Source: Manis javanica (lineage: Eukaryota > Chordata > Mammalia > Pholidota > Manidae). Taken from it: a stretch of 64,000 bases of DNA. The position numbers were made by a program, and so were the translations under genes. Shown in pieces: positions 33,240 through 44,790 of the stretch (within the stretch, counting starts at the first letter, position 1; each line of letters begins with the position of its first letter). The notes beneath the pieces were generated by a model. It saw only the letters and a program-made list of their open reading frames with translations, ran no database searches and was not told where the DNA came from. The DNA lies in contig NC_133167.1 of assembly GCF_040802235.1 (NCBI RefSeq), forward strand, positions 17,166,501 to 17,230,500, in the 5' to 3' direction.

Positions 33240-36200
33240 TTGGTAACCACGAATCTAAAGCCTGCAATGGCAATAAGTACTTATCTCTCAATAGTCACCC
33301 TAAATGTAAATGGACTTAATGCACCAATCAAAAGACATAGAGTAATAGAATGGATAAAAAAGCAAGACCCATCTATATGCTGCTTACAAGAAACTCACCT
33401 TAAACCCAAAGATAAGCATAGACTAAAAGTCAAGGGATGGAAAAACATATTTCAGGCAAACAACAGTGAGAAGAAAGCAGGGGTTGCAGTACTAATATCA
33501 GACAAAATAGACTTCAAAACAAAGAAAGTAACAAGAGATAAAGAAGGCCACTACATAATGATAAAGGGCTCAGTCCAACAAGAGGATATAACCATTCTAA
33601 ATATATATGCACCCAATACAGGAGCACCAGCATATGTGAAGCAAATACTAACAGAACTAAAGAGGGAAATAGACTGCAATGCATTCATTGTAGGAGACTT
33701 CAACACACCACTCACCCCAAAGGATAGATCCACCGGGCAGAAAATAAGTAAAGACACACAGGCACTGAACAACACACTAGAACAGATGGACCTAATAGAC
33801 ATCTATAGAACTTTACATCCAAAAGCAACAGGATATACATTCTTCTCAAGTGCACATGGAACATTCTCCAGAACAGACCACATACTAGCTCACAAAAAGA
33901 GCCTCAGTAAATTCCACAATATTGAAATTCTACCAACCAATTTTTCAGACCACAAAGGTATGAAAGTAGAAATAAATTCTACAAAGAAAACAAAAAGGCT
34001 CACAAACACATGGAGGCTTAACAACATGCTACTAAATAATCAATGGATCAATGAACAAATCAAAATAGAGATCAAGGAATATATAGAAACAAATGACAAC
34101 AACAACACTAAGCCCCAACTTCTGTGGGATGCAGCGAAAGCAGTCTTAAGAGGAAAGTATATAGCAATCCAGGCACACTTGAAGAAGGAAGAACAATCCC
34201 AAATGAATAGTCTAACATCACAATTATTAAAACTGGAAAAAGAAGAGCAAATGAGGCCTAAAGTCAGCAGAAGGAGGGACATAATAAAGATCAGAGAAGA
34301 AATAAACAAAATTGAGAAGAATAAAACAATAGCAAAAATCAACGAAACCAAGAGCTGGTTCTTTGAGAAAATAAACAAAATAGATAAGCCTCTAGCCCAA
34401 CTTATTAAGAGAAAAAGAGAGTCAACACAAATCAACATAATCAGAAATGAGAATGGAAAAATCACGACAGACTCCACAGAAATACAAAGAATTATTAAAG
34501 ACTACTATGAAAACCTATATGCCAACAAGCTGGAAAACCTAGAAGAAATGGACAACTTCCTAGAAAAATACAACCTCCCAAGACTGACCAAGGAAGAAAC
34601 ACAAAAGTTAAACAAACCAATTACAAGCAAAGAAATTGAAGCGGTAATCAAAAAACTACCCAAGAACAAAACCCCGGGGCCGGACGGATTTACCTCGGAA
34701 TTTTATCAGACACACAGAGAAGACATAATACCCATTCTCCTTAAAGTGTTCCACAAAATAGAAGAAGAGGGAATACTCCCAAACTCATTCTATGAAGCCA
34801 ACATCACCCTAATACCAAAACCAGGAAAAGACCCCACCAAAAAAGAAAATTACAGACCAATATCCCTGATGAATGTAGATGCAAAAATACTCAATAAAAT
34901 ATTAGCAAACAGAATTCAACAGTATATCAAAAGGATCATACACCATGACCAAGTGGGGTTCATCCCAGGGATGCAAGGATGGTACAACATTCGAAAATCC
35001 ATCAACATCATCCACCACATCAACAAAAAGAAAGACAAAAACCACATGATCATCTCCATAGATGCTGAAAAAGCATTTGACAAAATTCAACATCCATTCA
35101 TGATAAAATCTCTCAGCAAAATGGGAATAGAGGGCAAGTACCTCAACATAATAAAGGCCATATATGATAAACCCACAGCCAGCATTATACTGAACAGCGA
35201 GAAGCTGAAAGCATTTCCACTGAGATCGGGAACCAGACAGGGATGCCCACTCTCCCCACTGTTATTTAACATAGTACTGGAGGTCCTAGCCACGGCAATC
35301 AGACAAAACAAAGAAATACAAGGAATCCAGATTGGTAAAGAAGAAGTTAAACTGTCACTATTTGCAGATGATATGATACTGTACATAAAAAACCCTAAAG
35401 ACTCCACTCCAAAACTACTAGAACTGATATCGGAATACAGCAAAGTTGCAGGATACAAAATCAACACACAGAAATCTGTAGCTTTCCTATACACTAACAA
35501 CGAATCAATAGAAAGAGAAATCAGGAAAACAATTCCATTCACCATTGCATCAAAAAGAATAAAATACCTAGGAATAAACCTAACCAAGGAAGTGAAAGAC
35601 TTATACTCTGAAAACTACAAGTCACTCTTAAGAGAAATTAAAGGGGACACTAATAAATGGAAACTCATCCCATGCTCATGGCTAGGAAGAATTAATATCG
35701 TCAAAATGGCCATCCTGCCGAAAGCAATATACAAATTTGATGCAATCCCTCTCAAATTACCAGCAACATTCTTCAATGAATTGGAACAAATAATTCAAAA
35801 ATTCATATGGAAACACCAAAGACCCCGAATAGCCAAAGCAATCCTGAAAAAGAAGAATAAAGTAGGGGGGATCTCACTCCCCAACTTCAAGCTCTACTAC
35901 AAAGCCATAGTAATCAAGACAATTTGGTACTGGCACAAGAACAGAGCCACAGACCAGTGGAACAGATTAGAGACCCCAGAAATTAACCCAAACATATATG
36001 GTCAATTAATATTTGATAAAGGAGCCATGGACATACAATGGCAAAATGACAGTCTCTTCAACAGATGGTGCTGGCAAAACTGGACAGCTACATGTAGGAG
36101 AATGAAACTGGACCATTGTCTAACCCCATATACAAAGGTAAACTCAAAATGGATCAAAGACCTGAATGTAAGTCACGAAACCATTAAACTCTTGGAAAAA

Positions 36201-37082
36201 AACATAGGCAAAAACCTCTTAGACATAAACATGAGTGATCTCTTCTTGAACATATCTCCCCGGGCAAGGAAAACAACAGCAAAAATGAGCAAGTGGGACT
36301 ACATTAAGCTGAAAAGCTTCTGTACAGCGAAAGACACCATCAATAGAACAAAAAGGAACCCTACAGTATGGGAGAATATATTTGAAAATGACAGATCTGA
36401 TAAAGGCTTGACGTCCAGAATATATAAAGAGCTCACACGCCTCAACAAACAAAAAACAAATAACCCAATTAAAAAATGGGCAGAGGAACTGAACAGACAG
36501 TTCTCCAAAAAAGAAATACAGATGGCCAAGAGACACATGAAAAGATGCTCCACATCGCTAATTATCAGAGAAATGCAAATTAAAACTACAATGAGGTATC
36601 ACCTCACACCAGTAAGGATAGCTGCCATCCAAAAGACAAACAACAACAAATGTTGGCGAGGCTGTGGAGAAAGGGGAACCCTCCTACACTGCTGGTGGGA
36701 ATGTAAATTAGTTCAACCATTGTGGAAAGCAGTATGGAGGTGCATCAAAATGCTCAAAACAGACCTACCATTTGACCCAGGAATTCCACTCCTAGGAATT
36801 TACCCTAAGAACGCAGCAATCAAGTTTGAGAAAGACAGATGCACTCCTATGTTTATCGCAGCACTATTTACAATAGCCAAGAATTGGAAGCAACCTAAAT
36901 GTCCATCTGTAGATGAATGGATAAAGAAGATGTGGTACATATACACAATGGAATACTACTCAGCCATAAGAAGTGGAAAAATCCAACCATTTGCAGCAAC
37001 ATGGATGGAGCTGGAGAGTATTATGCTCAGTGAAATAAGCCAAGCAGAGAAAGAGAAATACCAAATGATTTCACTCATCTGA
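33240..37082 (+). CDS. LINE-1 ORF2 protein (endonuclease-reverse transcriptase, intact)
   Basis: ORF2p nicks target DNA and copies L1 RNA in place. The first 240 residues or so are the APE-like endonuclease ([34 protein letters not shown]). The reverse-transcriptase domain has [42 protein letters not shown] and the catalytic FADDMILY (FADD at residues 708-711). A cysteine-rich knuckle [18 protein letters not shown] starts near residue 1138. The length of 1,280 from this ATG matches the family; a second ATG at 33,267 gives 1,271 residues and better matches the usual [16 protein letters not shown] start. 168 bases separate it from the ORF1 stop. No inactivating change is visible. Confidence 0.95.
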   Translation: MVTTNLKPAMAISTYLSIVTLNVNGLNAPIKRHRVIEWIKKQDPSICCLQETHLKPKDKHRLKVKGWKNIFQANNSEKKAGVAVLISDKIDFKTKKVTRDKEGHYIMIKGSVQQEDITILNIYAPNTGAPAYVKQILTELKREIDCNAFIVGDFNTPLTPKDRSTGQKISKDTQALNNTLEQMDLIDIYRTLHPKATGYTFFSSAHGTFSRTDHILAHKKSLSKFHNIEILPTNFSDHKGMKVEINSTKKTKRLTNTWRLNNMLLNNQWINEQIKIEIKEYIETNDNNNTKPQLLWDAAKAVLRGKYIAIQAHLKKEEQSQMNSLTSQLLKLEKEEQMRPKVSRRRDIIKIREEINKIEKNKTIAKINETKSWFFEKINKIDKPLAQLIKRKRESTQINIIRNENGKITTDSTEIQRIIKDYYENLYANKLENLEEMDNFLEKYNLPRLTKEETQKLNKPITSKEIEAVIKKLPKNKTPGPDGFTSEFYQTHREDIIPILLKVFHKIEEEGILPNSFYEANITLIPKPGKDPTKKENYRPISLMNVDAKILNKILANRIQQYIKRIIHHDQVGFIPGMQGWYNIRKSINIIHHINKKKDKNHMIISIDAEKAFDKIQHPFMIKSLSKMGIEGKYLNIIKAIYDKPTASIILNSEKLKAFPLRSGTRQGCPLSPLLFNIVLEVLATAIRQNKEIQGIQIGKEEVKLSLFADDMILYIKNPKDSTPKLLELISEYSKVAGYKINTQKSVAFLYTNNESIEREIRKTIPFTIASKRIKYLGINLTKEVKDLYSENYKSLLREIKGDTNKWKLIPCSWLGRINIVKMAILPKAIYKFDAIPLKLPATFFNELEQIIQKFIWKHQRPRIAKAILKKKNKVGGISLPNFKLYYKAIVIKTIWYWHKNRATDQWNRLETPEINPNIYGQLIFDKGAMDIQWQNDSLFNRWCWQNWTATCRRMKLDHCLTPYTKVNSKWIKDLNVSHETIKLLEKNIGKNLLDINMSDLFLNISPRARKTTAKMSKWDYIKLKSFCTAKDTINRTKRNPTVWENIFENDRSDKGLTSRIYKELTRLNKQKTNNPIKKWAEELNRQFSKKEIQMAKRHMKRCSTSLIIREMQIKTTMRYHLTPVRIAAIQKTNNNKCWRGCGERGTLLHCWWECKLVQPLWKAVWRCIKMLKTDLPFDPGIPLLGIYPKNAAIKFEKDRCTPMFIAALFTIAKNWKQPKCPSVDEWIKKMWYIYTMEYYSAIRSGKIQPFAATWMELESIMLSEISQAEKEKYQMISLI

Positions 37083-37455
37083 GGAGTATAGGAACAAAGG
37101 AAAAACTGCAGGAACAAAACAGCAGCAGAATTACAGAACCCAAAAATGGACTAACAGGTACCAAAGGGAAAGGAACTGGGGAGGATGGGTGGGCAGGGAG
37201 GGATAAGGGGGGGGAAGAAGAAGGGGGGTATTAAGATTAGCATGCATGGGGGGGAGGGAGAAAGGGGAGGGTGGGCTGCACAACACAGAGAGGACAAGTA
37301 GTGACTCTACCACATTTTGCTAAGCTGATGGACAGTAACCGTAATGTGGTTGTTAGGGGGGACCTGATATAGGGGAGAGCATAGTAAACATAGTATTCTT
37401 CAGGTAAGTGTAGATTAAAAATTTAAAAAAAAAAAAGAAAGAAAGAAAGAAAAGG
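37083..37455 (+). other. LINE-1 3'UTR with G-rich tract and internal A/GAAA tail
   Basis: The L1 3'UTR includes a G-rich run at about 37,197-37,271 with many GGG blocks, a likely G-quadruplex of the kind common in L1 3'UTRs. It ends in A12 followed by GAAA repeats (37,424-37,453), which looks like a former L1 poly(A) end now internal to the element. Confidence 0.8.
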
Positions 37456-39256
37456 GGGATTACTCCTTAACAGGATAAAACTATTGGTAAATCAAAGATC
37501 AACGCATGCTTTAAATATCCTTAATGTTGATCACTTAAAGGGTGTCAGATGATCAGCTATGGAGGTACTCTTTTCTGATAATATTCCTTTCTCTTAATTA
37601 AAAAAAAAAAAAAAAAAGCAGTTACTGTGTGCTGACCTCCAATGAGTTCTGCACAGTGGTATAGAGGGCATGTCAAAGTGTGGGCAAAGGGTCTGTTTGT
37701 TTCTACGCAGAAGATCAAGGCCTAGCTTGGATACCCAGAAAATGAACTAAGATACGATATGAGGAGGAGCTTCCGGCATCAGCACTCTCTGGAGGACTCG
37801 TGCCGGGGGATGATCATCAAAAAGCCTCCACAGGGATCCGGACGATGCTGCGGTTGTGGCTGCATCCAGCCCACCGTCTCCTGGACTTGCCATAAGAAGG
37901 AGGAGGGAGATGTCTAGGCTGGCATGTGCATACAGTGAGACAACGAATTTGACTGGATCTGTACTGTTGGAACTCAACCAGGAGTTGGGAGGGGTGCAAG
38001 TTGTAGCACCCCAAAATCTCATGACTATAGACTATCTATGGTTAAAAGAACATATGGGATGTGAACAGATCCCAGAAATGGGCTGCTTTAATTTGTCTGA
38101 TGGTTCAAGTACAGTTGGAAAATATCCATCATATCATAGATAAATTTTCACAAATGCCTAGGGTGCCTAAATGGTTTTCTTGGCTTCACTGGAGATGGCT
38201 GGTAATTATAGATTTGCTTTGTTTATGTCACCGTATTCCTATTATGTTAATATGTGTGTGCAAATTAGTTAGTAGTTTAAAACCTATACATACTTAAGGT
38301 ACTATACAAGAAGATATGTCAAAGAAATAATCAATCCTCCCAAGTTTCCTTCATATGCTACATCTATAGCTTTTCTTCTTCCTTCCTAATTACAAACCTT
38401 AAATAGAATTCGTGCCTCATATCGAATTTACCGAGTATCATAATTCCTCCAGGTGGTAAAGATACCTCGAGACAAGTGCTGGGCATAGAAGCCACAGGGC
38501 ATAAATCTGCAAAGAAGTAAAAAGCTAACCTTTGCAAACAATATGGCTTCTCTCTCACTTACCAACTTTACATTTCCCTGTGTGGCCCCGGAAGATGACT
38601 GGTTAGCCAGAGACGGGTAAGATTCCTCAAGGGAGGAACAACCTAAGACAGGCACAGTTGCAGGGGGGCCATCAGGTGAGAATTTGGGGATCAACAGAGG
38701 TGAGGCTCAGAACCTCACCCCCCCTGCTTTGAGAGAAATCTTCTGCATCCGTGGATGTCTTGCTGCCCTTGTCTAGCCTGGATTAATACTTAGTCCATAG
38801 GCACACACCTGATCATCTGATCATCTACATTTGCCTTCTTACAGCACTAAACTATGTTTTCTACCTTTATCTTGCATCTACCTACCACTTCAGCATTTTA
38901 TTAAAAATAAAAATAATAATAATAATAGGAGAAATGTGGGATCAACATATAAATCAAGTACAAAAATCAAATGAATATTCATATTTGACCTGATGGTTTA
39001 TAGGTCATATTGCATCATCAAAACCGAAAGTTTCTGTGATGAATGCCCTTGTACTGTTCACCATGTAAGAATTTATTCACTCTGTAAGAATTCGTTCACC
39101 ATGTAAGAACTTGTTCGTTATGCTTCAGAAGATTGGAGACTGACGAGAATTAGGCTTGAGATGGATTAATGATTGTACATTGAGCATTGACCCCCCTATA
39201 CTGAATTTTATTGTTGTTAACAACCATTTGATCAATAAATATGAGAGATGCCCTCT

Positions 39257-39257
<1 letters not shown>
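37456..39257 (+). mobile_element. ERV-derived 3' extension of the LINE-1
   Basis: Starts GGGGGATTACTCC, has an internal A-run (37,600-37,617), then sequence matching the integrase-tail/TM-envelope region of the copies at 22,450-24,258 and 57,156-58,976. A polypurine run is followed by an LTR-like block starting TGTGGG at 38,935. AATAAA at 39,234-39,239 lies 18 bases before the poly(A) (39,258-39,292). The TM remnant (about 37,850-38,295) has CX6GC instead of CX6CC plus a small deletion that shifts frame, so it cannot work. Confidence 0.85.
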
Positions 39258-39292
<35 letters not shown>

Positions 39293-39295
<3 letters not shown>

Positions 39296-39534
39296 TTTGA
39301 TTTAGTTTCTTTATAATTTCATCACTTGTGTTGCAATTATTTTTCTTTTTGGTGCTTGTAAATAGAATCAGGTGGTATATACTAAGTTACACCAACTCTC
39401 TTTAATTCAAACATGTTTAAAGACTGACATGCCTTATCACTTCATTTTTATTAATCTTATGTTCCCCCTGTATGACTACAACTTTCATGTATTGATTACA
39501 CTGCTAACAGCTTTAATTAAAGTATCATTGATAC
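39293..39534 (+). other. 3'-transduced unique segment with its own poly(A)
   Basis: The 242 bases lie between two poly(A) tracts and inside the target-site duplication, so they came with the L1 RNA from the source locus. ATTAAA at 39,516-39,521 sits 13 bases before the second tail (39,535-39,559) and would be the signal used. No similarity to other parts of the window is seen. Confidence 0.88.
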
Positions 39535-39554
39535 AAAAAAAAAAAAAAAAAAAA

Positions 39555-39570
39555 AAAAACCCATGGTTTT
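39555..39570 (+). repeat. Target-site duplication, right copy
   Basis: Exact repeat of 30,506-30,521 (AAAAACCCATGGTTTT). Its first A bases merge with the final poly(A). Confidence 0.93.
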
Positions 39571-40850
39571 AAAAACATTCTACTCACATTTAACTGTTGT
39601 GTTCTTCTGAATTAAGAATATGCCAACAAGGAACAAGCTTCATCCTGAGAGCAATGTGTGTTGACAGGGAAGACAGGGAAGCCTTCTGTTTTTGAGGTAA
39701 CTTAATCAATTATTTCCAAAACATTCCGTTTGGCAACCTGAGGTCTTTATACTCGGGACACGACACTGTAGAAAATTTGGGAAGTGTGAGGGATATGACA
39801 TCCCCCCCACTCCCATTTCATGTAAGGTCAGTTTTAGAAGAGTTAATTTGTAATCTCAGGATTCGGAAATTCATTCATCCAAAGCTTTACGTGCAAGTGT
39901 ATCCCTTAAACTTGGGCTTCAATTACCAGGCTTTAAAACCCCTGCTCTAAAGGATACATTCTAACTCTTCAGCAAAACATCCAAAGCCCTTTGTGATCAA
40001 ACCCCTATTAATGTCTCTCTTCCTGTCACTGGATGGCTCCCTCTGAACCCAGTTCAAGTTTGTCAAACTGTTTCCAGTTCTCTTTTCAGGCCTTGTTGTT
40101 ATCTTTTCTAGAGCTACTGGTTGTATCTGGAATATCTTCTCCCCTTTTTATTCCCAGAAAACAATTTTTCAAGGCTTCATTCAGTCCAGTCGATGACCTG
40201 GCAACTTTTCAGGGCACTGAGGGGGTGGTTTTTACGCAAAGTGTCTCAGTTTTTTTGCAAAACAGGATGGGATGTAGCACTGTTCCAAAGGGTCCATTTA
40301 ACGAACAGGTGCTGAAGTTAAGGAAGATGTGGTCTCAAGTACCTGAGTTAACAGAGATGACTCCATAAAGAAGGAAGGACTAAAACTATTTCCTAGATCC
40401 AGGATGGGAATGTGAAAATCAGGGAATGGGGATAATACAGTTTTCCAAGTAAGTCTTGGTTAAAAATCTTTCTAATCCTCTATCATAGCACACACTACAC
40501 GGTATGGCAAATGCTTATTTGCTTGATTAAAATCTCTCCTAGATGATGAACGCCAGAGCAAACACGCCTGCCTTGTTCATCACTGTATCCCTCCAGAGCC
40601 TTTCATAGTGCCCCAGCTCGTTAAATATGTCTCGATGTTTCTAAAAACTTGCTAAATGGTTACGTGAAACCATGGATGCATGGATGGATAAATGAAGGGT
40701 GGAATTCCACTGGATCTCAAATCCTGTTTGAATCTGTTTGGGAAAGTATTTCTCTATAGATGCCTTAGGTATGGAAGTAAAAAAGTGGAGTACCCACGTT
40801 AAATTCAGCCATGAAGCCTGAGAGGAGCTTGGGCCCACACCCGAGAATTT
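39571..40850. other. TTLL4 intron 1, between the LINE-1 and the CpG island
   Basis: No gene is seen. About 40,525-40,640 (AGATGATGAACGCCAGAGCA...CCCTCCAGAGCC) resembles an L2 3' end. Other parts are unassigned. Confidence 0.5.
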
Positions 40851-41430
40851 AAACTGCAGCGCGGCGGGAAAGAGGAGGCGCAGAGGCCCAGGGTGAGGGG
40901 ATGCTGCAGGGTTCGCGCACCCAGAGGCGGGGCTAAATTCACGGGGCGTGGCAGAGAAGGGATCCCAGGAGGCGCGAAGTCCCGGCCGGGGAGAAGGCCG
41001 CGGCCCCGTCATCTCCTAGGGGACGAAAGGGTGGCGGGCAGGGAACGGGGCCTAGGACTGAAGCGGCCGGAGGGCTGGGGACCCCAGCGAAAGTACCTGG
41101 CAGAAGGAAAGGCGGGAGAGTTGGGTGGACAGTGGGTCGTTCTCCCGGCTCCGCGGTCACACTCACCGGGCGGACCCCACTTTGCAGCGGCTCGGCGCCG
41201 GTTCCGCACGGCTTCCTCCCTTGGCCCGGAGGGCCAGCGGGCAGCCTCAGAAGCCCCTAGCAACCACGCACCGCCAGGCGACCCGCGCTCGCACTACCTA
41301 CCACGCACTGCGCGCGCCCCCAGCGGACGGACCGAGGGCCTAGAGGGGGCGATCGCGGCGGGAGGGAGGCAGGCCCGCCGAACCTCGGGTGTTGTGGGGT
41401 ATTGCGCACGCGCAGTTGCTTCATGCGGGT
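40850..41430 (-). promoter_or_regulatory. TTLL4: CpG island promoter of TTLL4
   Basis: This is the only non-LINE stretch dense in CpG and GC in the window. A perfect NRF1-type palindrome TGCGCACGCGCA lies at 41,403-41,414. No TATA box is seen. It lies upstream of the inferred TTLL4 exon 1 and about 8 kb from the STK36 3' end, matching the human spacing as I remember it. It may also drive transcription to the right, but no exon is seen there. Confidence 0.8.
41167..41350 (-). other. TTLL4: Inferred non-coding first exon of TTLL4
   Basis: A strong donor, GCCCG|GTGAGTG, lies on the minus strand at 41,161-41,166 inside the CpG island. The exon would run rightward to an unknown start site, drawn here at about 41,350. 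It has no long reading frame linked to TTLL4. The right border is a guess. Confidence 0.5.
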
Positions 41431-42524
41431 GGAGTTCTGGGAGATGGAGTCTCGAGATTAAATCCCTGACAGGCTCTTTGTGGGACAACGGGACTCTCCC
41501 TATCCTGATTCCACCTAACCCCTATAGACTCTTTCTTAGGCTGTACCTCAGCTCGCTCCCTTAAAACCAAAGAGCTCAGGCTTTATTAAAGAACCTTCTT
41601 AGTTCTTTCGGGTAAAGATTTGCTTAGTTCTTTGGAATTTGACCCCAGGAAAGGAGAGATCGCCAGATCCAGATCCGCTGTGCTTCCCTCCAACCCACCT
41701 TACCCTAACCCCAAACCCCAGGCAGGGTACAACTACAACCACCTGCTTTATGGGCTTCAAGTGTGAACTTTACGAAACACTGACTCAATTCAGTATCTCC
41801 CCAGGCAAGACAGATTGTACCTCCTGAGTCTCAGTTATCCCCCGTCCTAATTAATGCATTTGGAATCTAAAGAGAGTGGCGGATGAAAACCTTTTTTAAA
41901 CAGTCGGCTCCGAAATAAGGGGACAATAAAAGACGAAACTAACTTCATGAAAATCTGAATCGCAACAAGGATGCTTAATAAATCATAGATTTAGGCAACA
42001 ATCATTGATGGATGCTAAAACCATTAAGGATTGATGGGGGAATTTTACACTGGAAGGATATTGACATCATCTGTATATTTCAATCAGTCTTAGGTCATGA
42101 AATGTGGGACAGCTAATAAATTCTGTCCCCAGATGCGATGCAGTTTGAATTACACAATATTTAGTAAGTAGTGTATGTTCGTCAAAAAAAAAAAGTTGAA
42201 TCTGAATCTAATTAAGCTCTTGGCTCCAACTTCCAGTTTATAGGAAATAAAGAGAAACAATACCACAAGAAAGCAATGTGACAAATCCAGAATGTGGGCC
42301 AATGTTCAACAATTTCAGAGTACAAAAAGAGTGAGGTGTTCCAGATTACAAGAGATTTAAAAGAGACATAATCAAATGTAATGAGTAGATCTTGTTTGGC
42401 TCTTGATTAAAACCAACTGAAAAAAAGATATTTTTGAGAAAATGGAGAAATCTTAATATGGACTGGACATTAAGAACATAAGACACACAGATAATGTTAA
42501 GAAACCATGATTAATTTTGTTAGT

Positions 42525-42965
42525 ATAGTTGACTGAATGGTGTCTTATGCACCCCCCCAAAAGATATATCCATATCCTAATTCCAGGAACCTCTATTACG
42601 TTAGATGACAAAAGATGTGATTAAGGATTTTGAGAGGATTAAGGAATTTCTGGGTGGGCCCTAAATCCAATAACAAGTGTCCTTAGTGACAGAGGGAGAT
42701 ATGACACAGAAAAGAGCAGGAGGAAATGTGGCCAAGAAGTGATTGGATCAGACTGCTGTGGATACAAGCCAAGGAATGCCTGAAACCACCATAAGGTGGA
42801 AAAGGCAAGGAAAGGGTTCTCCTCTAGACCTCTCTGAGGAAATGGGGTTCTTCCCACATCCTGATTTCAGACTTCTGGTGTACAGAACTGTGAGATGATA
42901 AATTTGTTGTTTTAAGCCACTAAGTATGTGGTAATTTGTTGTGGCAGCCACAGGATAGTCTGACA
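42525..42965 (-). mobile_element. Old MaLR/MLT1-like LTR
   Basis: GGTGTCTTATGCACCCCCCC, GGGTGGGCCCTAAATCCAAT, CAGAACTGTGAGATGATAAATTTG and GTTTTAAGCCACTAAGTATG...GGCAGCCACAGGATA resemble this mammal-wide LTR class. Family and strand are by memory. Confidence 0.5.
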
Positions 42966-43266
42966 TGTTGGTTAAGAAAACATCTGTATTTCTTTACAGA
43001 CACACAGAGATGTTTTGGGGGATTAAATGACATAATGCCAGGGGTTCGCTTTTACTTTAAAATACTACTTTAAAAACCCAGTAGCAATGAGCATAAGTAG
43101 CACCAGGTCTTAGTTTCTAATACCATTCTCCATTAAAAGGAATAGGTGGTCAACTCCAAAGGACAAAGCACATTACTCCTTGAAAGAAATGGCTGATTCT
43201 AGAATTGGGGCAGGAAATATACATGATGACTCTGAAGCATCTTGTAGTACCAGAAAGTGTTCCAAA

Positions 43267-43291
43267 CACACACACACAAACGCACACACAT
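43267..43291. repeat. Short CA microsatellite
   Basis: Imperfect (CA)n interrupted by AAACG. A second (CA)n with TA flanks lies at about 44,938-44,966. Confidence 0.8.
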
Positions 43292-43839
43292 TGGTGGGAG
43301 TGTGTCACAGTGGCTAAAATAACTCCCAAGGACCAAAGTTGGAACAATTTGAGCAACAAAATAAAAATCATAATGGTTTATAACACAAAGTATAAAACAA
43401 ATGTCCATGAATCCCTGGTATAAAATATGGTTGAATATATTCATAAATGTAGGAAAGAGAAAAATCTGTGCAGAAGAATTCCAAATAAATTATACAGATA
43501 CTCAGCTCCAGAGGAGGGACCGCATAACTCCTCATTCTTTAAGTGTGGGCTGTGCAGGTTGACTTCTTTCCAATCAACAACACAGTACAGGAAGAAGGAT
43601 GGGGTAGGACAAAAGGAGAAATAGAAAAACCTGACAAACACTACTCTAGCCATGTGATAAAAGTCAACTTTGTCAGAAATCAGATAGTATATATCCTTGG
43701 TATATGATGAAAATGGAAACTTTACTTTTGTGATTTTCCTCCCCGGAACTCCTAACTCCAGTCTAATCATAAGAAACATCAAACAAAGTCCAATAGAGGG
43801 GCATCCTACAAAATACCTAACCAGTATGTCTGAAAATGG

Positions 43840-44790
43840 TCATAAAACATAAGAAACCTAAGAAACTGTTACAGCCAGAGGAGTCCAAGGAGGTAATGTA
43901 ATTAGATATTGGAAGAGAAAAAGGACATTAGGTAAAAATTAAGGGAATATGAATAAAATACAAGTTTTAGTTAATAATAAAACAGTATCAGTACATTAAC
44001 TGTAACAAATTTATCATAATAATGTTAAGATGTTAATAAGGGAAACTGTGCATAAAGGCAGGGTATATTATATGAAGTCTTTGTACTATCTGCTCAATTA
44101 TTTGTAAATCTAAAACGGTTCTAAAATTTAACAGCAACAGAAATCTGCCCAGCCAACCTTAACCAAGTGATCAGAGGTTAAGTTCACCAAAAATGGAAAA
44201 AGCAGCAGCATCAACCTCCAGGTATGATGTACTAAAAAGACGCATCAGACTTACGTAGTGTTTCTGCCAAAAATGTATAACCTAAATCAAATTACAAAGA
44301 AATATCAGATATCCAAATTGGTTTGTACTCTTCAAAATGTTAATCATTGTCATAAAAGGATAAGGAATGGTTCTAGATAAGAAGCTAAAGAGACATCACA
44401 ACCAGACACAAAGCATGATCTTGGTTTGGATCCTGGATCAGGAAAAAATTTGGTATAAAGAACACTATTGGAATGATTGGCAATCTTTGAATATGGGCTA
44501 TAGATTAGTTAAGAGTATTATATTAGTGTTGAATTTCCTCATTTTGTTGATTACACTGTAGTTATATAAGTGAATATCCTTGATCTTAGGCACTTCCCAC
44601 TTGAGTACTTAAAGGCAAGAGAGTATATTTACAACTTACTCTCAAATGGTTAAGAAAAAATATGGTAGAACTAACTGTAGCAAAATATTAACAATTAGGG
44701 AATCTGGGTGAAAGGTATGTGGGAGTTATTTGTACTATTCTTACAACTTTTGTCTAAAATTTAAATTATTTCAAAATAGGGTGCTTTTTA
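43840..44790 (+). repeat. Old L1-type 3' ends (L1M-like), two pieces
   Basis: About 43,860-44,130 (AAAAAGGACATTAGGTAAAA...GTTAATAAGGGAAACTGTGC) and 44,390-44,785 (TGGATCCTGGATCAGG...TTAAATTATTTCAAAATAG) resemble old mammalian L1 3' ends. The second matches 21,640-22,065. The intergenic sequence is otherwise unassigned. Confidence 0.5.

Larger units (their letters stand above)
30522..39559 (+). mobile_element. Full-length LINE-1 with ERV-derived 3' extension and a second 3' transduction
   Basis: Order: 5'UTR with tandem units (30,522-32,147), ORF1 (32,148-33,071), ORF2 (33,240-37,082), L1 3'UTR (37,083 to about 37,455 with its A/GAAA tail), ERV 3' segment (about 37,456-39,257), 35-base poly(A), unique 242-bp segment (39,293-39,534), 25-base final poly(A). 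The same 16-bp target-site duplication flanks the whole. Both ORFs are open, the tails are long and the duplication is perfect, so the insertion is recent. It sits in TTLL4 intron 1, opposite to the gene's direction, the orientation usually better tolerated. Confidence 0.95.

Noticed and set aside
40893..41564. 223-codon plus-strand open frame in the CpG island
   Set aside because: GC-rich Arg/Gly/Pro text with no domain; CpG islands often give such frames by lack of stops.
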